This document shows positions 36,412 through 49,019 of a stretch of 64,000 bases of DNA, piece by piece (the first letter of the stretch is position 1; each line of letters begins with the position of its first letter). The stretch spans positions 19,522,110-19,586,109 of the forward strand of contig CM017556.1 of NCBI GenBank assembly GCA_007844125.1. Direction: 5' to 3'. Source of the DNA: Sinonovacula constricta (lineage: Eukaryota > Mollusca > Bivalvia > Cardiida > Solecurtidae). Position numbers and translations under genes: made by a program. The notes below the pieces were generated by a model. The model worked only from the letters and a program-made list of their open reading frames with translations. It made no database searches and was not told the origin of the DNA.

Positions 36412-39400
36412 TAACTAGATTATACAACAGTATCGGCCTTCACATTGAACTAGATTATACAACGGTATCGGCCTTTCACATTAAACTAGATTATACAACA
36501 GTATCGGCCTTCACATTGAACTAGATTATACAACAGTATCGGCCTTTCACATTGAACTAGATTATACAACAGTATCGGCCTTCACATTGAATTAGATTAT
36601 ACAACAGTATCGACCTTCACATTGAACTAGATTATACAACAGTATCGGCCTTCACATTAAACTAGATTATACAACAGTATCGGCCTTCACATTGAATTAG
36701 ATTATACAACAGCATCGACCTTCACATTGAATTAAAAATTACAACATTATCGGCCTTTCACATTGAACTATATTATACAACAGTATCGGCCTTCACATTG
36801 AACTAGATTATACAACAGTATCGGTCTTCGCATTGAACTAGATTATACAACAGTATCGGCCTTCACATTGAACTAGATTATACAACAGTATCGGCCTTCG
36901 CATTGAACTAGATTATGCAACAGTATCGGCCTTCACATTGAACTAGATTATACAACAGTATCGGCCTTCACATTGAACTAGATTATACAACGGTATCGGC
37001 CTTTCACATTGAACTAGATTATACAACAGTATCGACCTTCACATTGAACTAGATTATACAACAGTATCGGCCTTCACATTTAACTAGATTATACAACAGT
37101 ATCGGCCTTCACATTGAACTAGATTATACAACAGTATCGGCCTTTCACATTGAACTAGATTATACAACAGTATCGGCCTTCACATTGAATTAGATTATAC
37201 AACAGTATCGACCTTCACATTGAACTAGATTATACAACAGTATCGGCCTTCACATTAAACTAGATTATACAACAGTATCGGCCTTCACATTGAATTAGAT
37301 TATACAACAGTATCGACCTTCACATTGAATTAAAAATTACAACATTATCGGCCTTTCACATTGAACTATATTATACAACAGTATCGGCCTTCACATTGAA
37401 CTAGATTATACAACAGTATCGGTCTTCGCATTGAACTAGATTATACAACAGTATCGGCCTTCACATTGAACTAGATTATACAACAGTATCGGCCTTCGCA
37501 TTGAACTAGATTATGCAACAGTATCGGCCTTTCACATTGAACTAGATTATACAACAGTATCGGCCTTCACATTTAACTAGATTATACAACAGTATCGGTC
37601 TTCGCATTGAACTAGATTATACAACAGTATCGGCCTTCACATTGAACTAGATTATACAACAGTATCGCCCTTCACATTAAACTCGATTAAACAACTGCAT
37701 CGGCCTTCACATTGAATTAGATTATACAACAGTATCGGCCTTCACATTGAACTAGATTATACAACAGTATCGGTCTTCACATTGAACTAGATTATACAAC
37801 AGTATCGGCCTTTAACATTGAACTAGATTATACAACAGTATCGGCCTTCACATTGAACTAGATTATACAACGGTATCGGCCTTTCACATTGAACTAGATT
37901 ATACAACAGTATCGGCCTTCACATTTAACTAGATTATACAACAGTATCGGCCTTTCACATTGAACTAGATTATACAACAGTATCGGCCTTTCACATTGAA
38001 CTAGATTATACAACAGTATCGGCCTTCACATTGAACTAGATTATACAACGGTATCGGCCTTTCACATTGAACTAGATTATACAACAGTATCGGCCTTCAC
38101 ATTGAACTAGATTATACAACAGTATCGACCTGTCACATTGAACTAGATTATACAACAGTATCGGCCTTCACATTGAATTAGATTATACAACAGTATCGAC
38201 CTTCACATTAAACTCGATTAAACAACTGCATCGGCCTTCACATTGAATTAGATTATACAACAGTATCGGCCTTCACATTGAACTAGATTATACAACAGTA
38301 TCGGCCTTTCACATTGAACTAGATTATACAACAGTATCGGCCTTCGCATTGAACTAGATTATACAACAGTATCGGCCTTTCACATTGAACTAGATTATAC
38401 AACAGTATCGGCCTTCGCATTGAACTAGATTATACAACGGTATCGGCCTTTCACATTGAACTAGATTATACAACAGTATCGGCCTTCACATTTAACTAGA
38501 TTATACAACAGTATCGGCCTTTCACATTGAACTAGATTATACAACAGTATCGGCCTTTCACATTGAACTAGATTATACAACAGTATCGGTCTTCGCATTG
38601 AACTAGATTATACAACAGTATCGGCCTTCACATTGAACTAGATTATACAACAGTATCGGCCTTCGCATTGAACTAGATTATGCAACAGTATCGGTCTTTC
38701 ACATTGAACTAGATTATACAACAGTATCGGCCTTCACATTTAACTAGATTATACAACAGTATCGGTCTTCGCATTAAACTAGATTATACAACAGTATCGG
38801 CCTTCACATTGAACTAGATTATACAACAGTATCGCCCTTCACATTAAACTCGATTAAACAACTGCATCGGCCTTCACATTGAATTAGATTATACAACAGT
38901 ATCGGCCTTCACATTGAACTAGATTATACAACAGTATCGGTCTTCACATTGAACTAGATTATACAACAGTATCGGCCTTTCACATTGAACTAGATTATAC
39001 AACAGTATCGGCCTTCACATTGAACTAGATTATACAACTGCATCGGTCTTCACATTGAACTAGATTATACAACAGTATCGGCCTTCGCATTGAACTAGAT
39101 TATACAACAGTATCGGCCTTTCACATTGAACTAGATTATACAACAGTATCGGCCTTTCACATTGAACTAGATTATACAACAGTATCGGCCTTCACATTGA
39201 ACTAGATTATACAACAGTACCGGCCTTCACATTGAACTAGATTATGCAACAGTATCGGCCTTTTACATTGAACTAGATTGTACAACAGTATCGGCCTTCA
39301 CATTGAACTAGATTATACAACAGTATCGGCCTTCACATTGAACTAGATTATACAACAGTACCGGCCTTCACATTGAACTAGATTATGCAACAGTATCGGC

Positions 39401-39434
39401 CTTCACATTGAACTAGATTATACAACACTATCTG
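36412..39434. repeat. 35-bp tandem array, about 85 copies, with higher-order structure
   Basis: Unit of 35 bp (36 when TTC becomes TTTC) built on TATACAACAGTATCGGCC plus TTCACATTGAACTAGAT. Variant units recur in blocks. ATTAAAAATTACAACATTATC occurs at 36731 and 37329, 598 bp apart. ACTCGATTAAACAACTGCAT occurs at 37681, 38212 and 38848, 531 and 636 bp apart. Multi-unit blocks have therefore duplicated within the array. The period is not a multiple of three and stops are frequent, so it is non-coding. Confidence 0.97.
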
Positions 39435-42400
39435 CATGGCGATTCAATGCGGAATCAATTAAGTAAAATTCTTGAATATAGAATCGGTCAAAATTATTCT
39501 AAATACTTACTCATCACAATCATAAATAGATCGACTTTCTATCTAGCGAAGGAATTTTAACTTTATTTTGAATTCGAAAAAACATGTTGTTTAGGTACAG
39601 AAACAATACCCATATACTTATACATGCGATGTATTTAAAAACAAATCAAACAAATAAGCACACCATTGTACGCTGAAAGGGGAGTAAAAACGGTTAGTAT
39701 AAGTTAAAGATAATTGTATATGTTGCGTCCCTTTGTCTCGCGGCGATATTGCATAACTTTACTATGGGTTATGTAAGCCGTCTATAACATATACTTAAAT
39801 TTCAAACTTGGGGTGAAAAAACTTTGAATTATATTCCTCTGATACAGAGTACCTTACATCTTAAAGTACTGAAGCGATATATCAAACCGTCATACGCGCG
39901 TTTTATGACGATTTCTACAGTTTGACCTCATTCAAGAATTTTGTTTTTTCGGGTTAGCTGTGAAACCTCACTTTTTACTTTCTTACAAATACAAGGATAG
40001 ACCAAATGAAAGCTATCAATGCTACTTCTTTCATTGATAGAAACTTGTGATGACATCATATACCGTATTGTACCCATTAAACAACCACACTGTACATCCC
40101 CGCTACCGAACTGCTTGATTGTCAGGCCAAATTGACCTGTAAATGAGGGACGTAGGGGTATCAGATGTCAAAATGTTAAGACATGCAAGACACATTGCTG
40201 TTAGTGTCAGAAAATGTTCTCAAAAGCATATTTTCTTAAAAGGGGATCAATAATTTGTGTAAATTAAAACCTCACCAACGCCGCATATCTTTTTTAAAAG
40301 ATATGTCTTGTTATTGTTTATTTAAATGATAGGTTAAGGTATGCTGAGTTCAAATAAAGACAGAAAAAGTGGTGTTACAAACTTTATGTTTGAGAAATAA
40401 CTTTAACACTAACTTAGGACCCAGGAATTTCATGCCATTTGCAAATGGAATAACAGAAAGCTACATAAGTAACTGTGCAGCATGGCTCAGATGTAGAATA
40501 CATGTTTGTAATGGCGAGTGGGGTGTTATGCTTAAATTTGCATATATATAATTTATTTGTTTATTTGAGCAACACAGGTCTTAGCTGTCGCATTCTATCT
40601 TGAAAGTGGCTTGCAAAATAGAAAGATGAGGACGATTAAGCGCAATAAAGTTATATTGTTCCGGGTGAGTAGTCACGCGAGGCTGTTTGTCTCTTACATT
40701 GCACACATTTTTTTTCCTAACATTCGGCCGATCATATCATATTAGTTATTAAGTACACATTTCATAATAAATGTTGCGTAACGGCGTTTAGAGCTAGTTG
40801 AATGTAGGGTTACTAAACATTTTAAGTTTTGGGATAAAGATGCAAACTGGGTATGCTGAACTAAGATAACTCATTATAGACTAATGATGTGAACTTTTTC
40901 ATTTACCGACATTATTATTATGAAATTACGAAATTTTCCCCTTTAGTCAATATTGACAACAATGAACTTACACTGTCCAAACTAATGAGTGCCAATTCAA
41001 AGTTGTCATTCTACAAGAATAGGACATACCAAACCAGTAATAATTAAATGCAAATAACAGGCTAGCTTTGTTTTCTGCTTGGAATGTTATTATTGTATTA
41101 CTTTAGTAGCTTAAGCTTTTGCAAAAACTATAATAGTCCAAGATGCGGTCTCAGATCCACTCCATTTGGGCTCTAGAGATCTGCATGTAATAAAGTTGGT
41201 CAAGACCCCATTCCGACAGAAACGACCCTGGATCAAGTATGCATCAAGTTGATCGGAAAAGTTAAAATATGTAGTTTAGCCAAGATAAACCTTTTTGGGG
41301 AATTGGTACTCGACTCTTTACCGATGGCAACTTGACAGCATTTCGACAAAATTCAAGTGAATCCGACGGCTACATGGGTAATCAGGTAAAACACCTTCAA
41401 ACATGCTAGATAAAGTACCTGGCGTTTATACCTGTCGAAACTCGTGTATTATGTTCAGGTATACATACAAAAAAAGCAATGATGCAAAACATCAACGGGT
41501 GTACCGTTTTAAACAATGAAAAACGTAACCTGACACAACAATGAGTAATCTGAAGCTGAAAATGTGCCCGAACAATCGGTCTTGACATCTTACTGCATTC
41601 TCTCCAAAATGTCTTAACCATTAATTATAAAACTGTGCACACACTTTTTTTTGAATCCAGGTAATAAAAATTGAACGATTTTTTTAAAAACAAACAACCT
41701 AATACAGCACGCTTAGCATGTAAGAATAAAAACTACTAAACGTGGTTGGAAGTTGCTAGCTTGTTTCTTATGAAAATTGACATATTCAAATGGTGAACTT
41801 TATTAAAAGAAACACTTTGTATGCAAGTTATCTTTAATACATATTTAATAAGTATTATCATCTGCTAACAAAAGGTATATATCCAAACATAATAATAAAA
41901 TATGTAACTATTAAACTTTAGCTAAGAAGACGACCGTTAACTTAAACAAATTTCAAATGACACAACCATTGAATCTATTTTTAAGTGACACTCATCGTCT
42001 TTCTTTTTGTATGTTATATTGTTATAGAGATGGAAACTTGAACTTCCTCATTTATATAAAGGAAAATACCAGCCTTGTTGAATCAGTATTTTCACACATA
42101 CGAATATGTCACATGTGTGAAAAATTCGAAGGAATTCCTCACAATTTGTGTGATAAATACGTACGAATGTGTCACACATTTGTGAAAATACAGTTCAGAA
42201 AAATGTTACGAATTCCTCATATGTAAAAAAACGTGAAAAAAACATTTGCCGAAATTTTGTTCATACGAAATTTTCATACATTCTTAAGACCTGTTTATGG
42301 TACTTAGACGAATCAATAAAATTGGGTTTTATGCTTCTCTAAGAGAGGGGAATATAGAGTGGAAATAATAAGGGACTGTGCCATGTCTAGTTACAGTTCT

Positions 42401-43489
42401 TTTTTTAATATTAAATGTGTGTAACATAACAGTTACTTAAAATCTAGTTATGTATCTTGATACAAAACCTCCCCAAAAAACAAACAAAACAAAAAAAAGA
42501 ATACGACATAGACGTCATGCGTAAACATCATATCAATTCTAGCTGCGCCCCTGTTAGCCTGTAATGACCTGAAAAGGGTTTGTCCGTTTTAAGATGACAC
42601 GTGAAATGGTTTCGGAGTAAGGATTTCAAGCGTTCCTGAACCCTCCCCCATCCCCAACCCCACCACACATACATACACACACACACAGACCATAAAAACG
42701 TGCACAAACTCTTCCCTACTGAGAATTTAAGAATCTTTATTCCTTTGTAGGGCATAGCGATAATGAAACGTTTTGAAACCCCCGAGTGTTGGTCGTAAAA
42801 TGCAGTAAAACAATACCCGACTAAGGCATATAAAACCACATTTAAAACCTATTTATGTTCCTGGGAATCATTTGTAAACGTACCTTGAAGCGGGTTTTAG
42901 TTCAAGGGGGAGGGGTATTGAAACAGTGTGAGGACATTTTATACATTATAACGTTCTCTGGGGTGGGAATTCGAAAAAGCGTTTAAGTTCACCGAAGAGG
43001 TAAAATGAAATTATTTCCCCGGAGAAGTCAGGTTGAAAAAGTGTTTAAGATCCAATAGAGGGATACTGAAACAGCAGGACATTTGTATATGTTTAATGTG
43101 CTCTAGGAGAGAAATTTAAAAACATGTTTACTTACACGAGAGGGATTCTTTAAATGGATGGAGCTTGAAATAGCTAAAACGGTGATTTTGCAGCAAGGCA
43201 AAAGTCAGGGAATGTACAAGTGCAACAATACTGCTTAATTAAAATATTATCAACTATTTCGAAAAGTAGCGAACAAACTAGATGAAAGTACATTTTATTT
43301 ACAGTCTGTCCCTATACCACCACGCCCTTTTGATTTTCCAGAGATTAAATATTTGAGGCTTCATATAATTTCATCTTCAGCATCAAGATACACCTAAAAC
43401 ACCATTTTCATCGCCGTCGTTTTAGTTGCTTATATCAAAGACCTTACGCTGTGTTATGAAGACGTAAGGATGTGTTTACTGCGAAGAAG
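39435..43489. other. no supported gene
   Basis: AT-rich. Contains the imperfect inverted repeat at 42086-42191 and a CA-rich stretch at 42664-42690. Confidence 0.45.
42086..42191. repeat. imperfect inverted repeat, about 106 bp
   Basis: Left arm begins GTATTTTCACA and right arm ends TGTGAAAATAC; several ACACATACGAAT/TGTGTCACA words recur in both orientations around a central GGAATTCC. Could be a small MITE or a chance palindrome. Confidence 0.5.
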
Positions 43490-43665
43490 AGGTGATGGGC
43501 ATATTGTTTTGCAGTTGCAGGTCCGTCGGTAGACCATTTCGTTTCCGATCGATATCTACGAAATGCGTTGATGGTCCCCAAACTGGGTTAAGATATAAGT
43601 CATGTTGAGTGGATGACCCCTTTAGTTTTGATGAGTGACAGCGACCTTGAAAATAATCTTATTCC
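43490..43665 (+). repeat. dispersed repeat fragment
   Basis: Phrases TTTCGTTTCCGATCGATAT, AATGCGTTGATGG, GTCATGTTGAGTGGATGACC and GACCTTGAAAATAAT match, from memory, a very common repeat of bivalve genomes. Degraded and non-coding. Family name not known to me. Confidence 0.6.
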
Positions 43666-43730
43666 TGATCAAAATCAATATCCACAGAACATATGAATCT
43701 ACAATCATCAAACTTGTTAGGGATTTTATT

Positions 43731-44027
43731 TGTTTATTGGGTTTATCGTCCCAACAGTATTTCAGTTATCTGGAGACGGTGTTCACTCGAAGCAGATATA
43801 GTGCTGCCTTCACAGTGTATAGCATGTCGTTAACACCTGAAATGATACCACACTCAGTCACATTATCCTGACACCGGGCCAATTCGGCGTGGAACTACTC
43901 TTTTATTTGCTTGAGCGTTAGCAAGGGAGCTATACTACTGCCATTTTTGAGGACTTTGGTATGTCGCGGCCCGGGATCGAACCCGGGGCCTCCATTACCT
44001 AGAGCCGACGCTTGTAGGGATATTGGT
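43731..44027 (-). repeat. tRNA-derived SINE, family A, copy 2
   Basis: Reverse-oriented relative of 34624-34920 along its whole length. B box GGTTCGATCCC at 43973-43983 (on the minus strand) is better kept than in copy 1; the A box is eroded. The tail TTTGTTTATTGGGTTTATCG lies at the low-coordinate end. Confidence 0.85.
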
Positions 44028-44174
44028 AATGATGAATGGATGACCATACCTACTTTAAAGATGGTAACCTTTTGGACAATTTCTTCTTTCTCAGAACCAA
44101 ATAAATTAGTGTTGCCTGAAAAGACCACGCAAAATGCTGATTATTGATGTCACACATTTATCTAAAATGTGAAG

Positions 44175-44290
44175 CATGACACATCACTCGTCATTGCAAA
44201 TTGGTATTTCCTATCTAAGCCACGCTGCACAGATAGCTATTTTTAAACTTAGACAACCATGAAACCCGTAACTTTATTTAATCATTCGGG
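44175..44290. repeat. dispersed repeat, copy 2 of 2 seen
   Basis: Relative of 11518-11640, sharing ACTCGTCATT, CCACGCTG and TAGCTATTTTTAAACTTA in order. Confidence 0.6.
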
Positions 44291-45293
44291 TAATATGCTC
44301 TGACGTCGATATTTTTATAAATTATAATCATGCTTATCTATAGTTTTAGAAAGAAAAGGCATGTATAGCTACTTAGTTCACGATTTCTACTGTCTTACAA
44401 TTTAGACAATGTTTAAAATCGTCTTGTGTTAGACTTCGGTTTTACTTTGTGCAAAAACTTATGACAATTTCTCCCAATCGAGCTTTACATGTATTTAGTG
44501 ATGACAAACTGTCGGATACCATCTTTATCATTCTTTAATCGTTTTTAATTCCAATACTTTCATGCAATAGCTTGCCTTTCATATATAGACTATTGTAATT
44601 ATTCTAATGATTATTTATATTATAATTAATTTGGTCATGTCAAAGGTATCATAGGCTTTTTCTATTGTCATGTCACTATTATTAAAACCCCACAAATGAA
44701 GAATGGGATAGGTTACTTGTGTTATCCTTCGCAAAAACTGATGCGAAGAAGTCTTTGTTGTTAAATACTTCAATTAAAGTTCTTTATATTTGTAGTATAT
44801 ATATAGTAAGGTCATATGAATTCTTAAAATTATTGAACTCTTATTTCATCTCAACATTATGTGTAATAAATTGTTGTATAATTGTTCTCTAATTGAACCA
44901 GTATGTGTGTATTCTTATCTATCCATTATTTTCTGTCATGGAAGTTAGTAGGGGTTAACAAACAACAACAGTAAGTCTTCAAAGTATATTACATCATGTA
45001 ATTATACTATTGATATAAAGATAACACAATATTAGTATAATTACGATGTACAAATATTCAACCATCTGCCCAAGGGTAAGGTAACAAAGATATAAAATTA
45101 CAAAATGGCGGCGGATGTATTTGACAAACGAGTCTTTAAAGCTACTTGGTCACAGCTGGTTTAATTAGGGTTTTTTCTTCCAAAGAAATCAAAACGATGT
45201 TGAGCCACAATGACTAATAAAAAATTAGTTATTTGGTCTGAACATGGTTCTCTTCTAAATAATGTGTTGTTTTAGGTTGGCAGATTATCTCAT
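44291..45293. other. no recognised content
   Basis: AT-rich, no supported gene. AAAATGGCGGCGG at about 45103 is a start-codon-like string, but the frame closes after about 20 codons. Confidence 0.45.
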
Positions 45294-46818
45294 GTGCATT
45301 TGGCCATACAGGTGATGTGAGTACGTAAGTCACCTAAGTGCGCATGCGGCCATACAGGTGCTGTGAGTACGTAAGTAACCTAACTGTGCATGCGGCCACA
45401 TAGGTCATGTATGTAAGTCACCTTACTGTGCATTCGGCCATACAGGTAATGTGAGTACGTAAGTCACCTAACTGTGCATGCGGCCATACACGTGATGTGA
45501 GTACATAAGTAACCTAACTGTGCATGCGGCCACACAGGTCATGTATGTAAGTCACCTAACTGTGCATTCGGCCATACAGGTAATGTGAGTACATAAGTCA
45601 CCTAACTGTGCATGCGGCCATACAGGTGCTGTGAGTACATGTCACCTTACTGTGCATTCGGCCACACAGGTCATGTATGTAAGTCACCTTATTGTGCATT
45701 CGGCCATAAAGGTAATGTGAGTACATAAGTCACCTAACTGTGCATTTGGCCATACAGGTGATGTGTACATAAGTCACCTAAGTGTGCATGCGGCGATACA
45801 GGTGATGTGATTACGTAAATCACCTAACTGTGCATGCGGCCACACGGATCATGTATGTAAGTCACCTTACTGTGCATGCGGCTATACAGGTAATTTGAGT
45901 ACATAAGTCACCCTACTGTGCATGCGGCCAAACAGGTTATGTGAGTTCGTAAGTCACCTAACTGTGCGTGCGGCCATACAGGTCATGTATGTAAGTCACC
46001 TAACTGTGCATGCGGCCATACAGGTAATGTGAGTTCGTAAGTCACCTAACTGTGCGTGCGGCCATACAGATCATGTATGTAAGTCACCTTACTGTGCATG
46101 CGGCTATACAGGTAATTTGAGTACATAAGTCACCCTACTGTGCATGCGGCCATACAGGTCATGTGAGTACGTAAGTCACCTAACTGTGCGTGCGGCCATA
46201 CAGGTCATGTATGTAAGTCACCTAACTGTGCATGCGGCTATACAGGTCATGTATGTAAGTCACCCTACTGTGCGTGCGGCCATACAGGTCATGTATGTAA
46301 GTCACCCTACTGTGCGTGCGGCCATACAGGTCATGTATGTAAGTCACCTAACTGTGCATGCGGCTATACAGGTCATGTATGTAAGTCACCCTACTGTGCG
46401 TGCGGCCATACATGTCATGTATGTAAGTCACCCTACTGTGCGTGCGGCCATACAGGTCATGTATGTAAGTCACCCTACTGTGCGTGCGGCCATACAGGTC
46501 ATGTATGTAAGTCACCCTACTGTGCATGCGGCTATACAGGTCATGTATGTAAGTCACCTAACTGTGCATGCGGCCATACAGGTCATGTATGTAAGTCACC
46601 CTACTGTGAATTCGGCCATACAGGTCATGTACGTAAGTCACCCTACTGTGCATGCGGCCAAACAGGTTATGTGAGTTCGTAAGTCACCTAACTGTGCGTG
46701 CGGCCATACAGGTCATGTATGTAAGTCACCTTACTGTGCATGCGGCTATACAGGTAATTTGAGTACATAAGTCACCCTACTGTGCATGCGGCTATACAGG
46801 TCATGTGAATACGCACGT
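45294..46818. repeat. 42/46-bp minisatellite, about 35 copies
   Basis: Two length classes share GTGCATGCGGCCATACAGGT and GTAAGTCACCTAACT. The short form has CATGTAT between them, the long form AATGTGAGTAC. A run of 42-bp units (46144-46674) is open on the plus strand because 42 is a multiple of three; each unit reads as 14 residues around VSHPTVRAAIQVMY. The reverse strand is also open there, so this is composition, not evidence for a protein. Each unit carries a GTAAGT splice-donor-like string on the plus strand. Confidence 0.96.
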
Positions 46819-47063
46819 CATACACGATGCTAAGAGTGGCTCGATAGAGATCCAAACGTTTGAACATAACATTTTAACGTATGAAGTTCAGATCGTGCGA
46901 CTTTATGCGTCATCAACCCACGCAAAACTCCTACCGAGTAACGTCAATATTTAGTTTTTAAACCCGACCATTTTATGATTACCTTTGTATTACAACATAC
47001 AACTTGTTTCCTTAAAATCTTTAAATTAAATAATCAAATCTCTTTTTCATTTAAGATAAACAT

Positions 47064-47640
47064 AACAAGAGGGCCATGGTGGCCCTATATCGCTCGCCTG
47101 AGTGCCATAAACATTAAGACAAAATTAGCAAGAAATATTAGCATTGTTGCAACAGTCCAGAATAATTGTAATGCATGTACACAAGTAACATTACAATGAT
47201 GATTTCATTTTTTACATCATAGCATATTTAAAAAAATGGCCACGCCCCTGTCAGCTCATGTTCTTTTTGACAAGATTGGTATAATTTTACTCTATAATCA
47301 AAATATACATGTATAGAGAATGGAAACGCCCCTGAAAGCCATGCTTTTTGAAGGGTCAAAATTCTTTTACCCATCTTGATACAATGCCAACCTAAGTGAA
47401 TTATACCAAATATCAAGGCTCTAGCTCTTTTGGTTTCCGAAAAGATTATTTTTGAAAACGTTTCCTATAAAGCAATATATGGCAAATGGCCACCCCATGG
47501 CAGCCATGTTTTTTACGATTAAAATTCTTTAAACAGGGCCACCCAAGGAACATGTACACCAAATATCAAAGCTCTAGCTCTTATTGTTTCTTTATAGCCA
47601 TATAAGGGAAATATCACTGGCGACCTTGTTTTTGATAATC
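47064..47640 (+). repeat. dispersed repeat of bivalve type with internal ~170-bp subrepeats
   Basis: Starts ACAAGAGGGCCATGGTGGCC, then CTATATCGCTCGCCTGAGTG. Further along, GGCCAC/GGAAACGCCCCTG, CAGCCATGTTTTT and ACCAAATATCAAGGCTCTAG recur two to three times. Partial copies lie at 48511-48552 and 53013-53090, and a weak one at 10183-10223. Non-coding. Confidence 0.75.
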
Positions 47641-49019
47641 CCCATCCCCCAGTCCCCCCCCCCCTTTCCTGACCCCGCCCTCCACCACCACACCTGCCGG
47701 TTGAAGATTCTGAAGGGGTTTGGTTAAATTTGGGACGCCGGTTTTAGAGAAAATGTCGCTTAAATAATTGTCATTTTTTTTTATCCAGGGCAGTGGGCGA
47801 TCAAACTAGCTAACCCTGAGCTCAGGGAAGCTAAAAACATAAAAACAATTATTAAAAAATGACAAAACATTTACAATCAGTGCAAATATATATAAACGTT
47901 TAAAACTAGTGACATGGACAAACATTAGAAAATATTCAGTATATACAACGAAAAAATATAGTAAAATAAAAAAACGATAAAAAGTAAAGTATTGAATTTT
48001 AAATGCATAAAATTCATTTTACTTAATATTGAAAGCAGGTTACAAGAAGAAAGAAAACTAAAAGGGAACTACCATAAATGAACAAGAATCAAGCAGAAAC
48101 TTACTTACATTAAGTCATCTTCAATAACAAATTGAAAATAATGTACAATATAATGCAACACTTAAATTAACTTAAAGTAGAAATGTTAACTTATGATGAA
48201 ATAATACGGATATAAAGAAAGTAAGTGTTCAATTTTACAAAAAATACATCTATGCTATGTGAACGAAATTATTTCAAATCATTATTTTTAGTGCATAAAT
48301 AAAAATAATAAGTAACAAAACCATTTATATTTGGATGGATTTACAACATTTTTTTATTAAAAAAACTTCATTTTAGGATGGTTTAGTTACTCCCTTGCAA
48401 CAGAAAGCCTACGCATCGAAAAATAGAAAAAATAACTTCATATTCATAGAAAAAAAATAAAATTATAACTGGAGACTTGTAAATGCAAATAAATCAATAC
48501 CAGATGGAAACAAAAGGTCAGTGACAGCTCTATATCGCTCACCTGAGTATCTTAGACTTAGACTTAGAAAGGAAGATTAACCATTTTAAATGGACCAGAA
48601 TACTTGTTACTGATTGATAATGAAGTACACAAGACAAATAAGACAATCAGTTTAAATTTGATCAAGAAGTTTTGGGGAGGCCAAAATATATAAGAATGTA
48701 TGGTTTAGAAGAATTTTTTATATTTGCAACAGAGTGCAAACAATAACAAAAAACAAGTATTACTTGTTAGTCCTTTATTGCTAGCATTTTAGCAGAACAC
48801 ACAGTATATGACGGACAGGAATTTATAGAAATAGAAGAGTAACGACAGTTGAACTTTGTATTTTAGTATAAACCAAGAACAAATACCAGCAAAAAGACAA
48901 AGCCTTAATTGATGATTACAACGGCCATATCTAGACTGTTTACTGAAGAGTTTACTAATATTACTTGACAGCACCATGTTACCATTGTTGCAAAGTTGTA
49001 AAGAGTGCATTGTCAAAAA
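47641..49019. other. AT-rich stretch after a C-rich tract
   Basis: C-rich run at 47640-47695; 48511-48552 is a fragment of the repeat at 47064. No supported gene. Confidence 0.5.

Noticed and set aside
36412..39434. CRISPR-like array
   Set aside because: Eukaryotic context; units are contiguous with no spacers.
46144..46674. 176-residue repeat protein in the 42-bp array
   Set aside because: Follows from unit length divisible by three; the reverse strand is also open and no gene signals are present.
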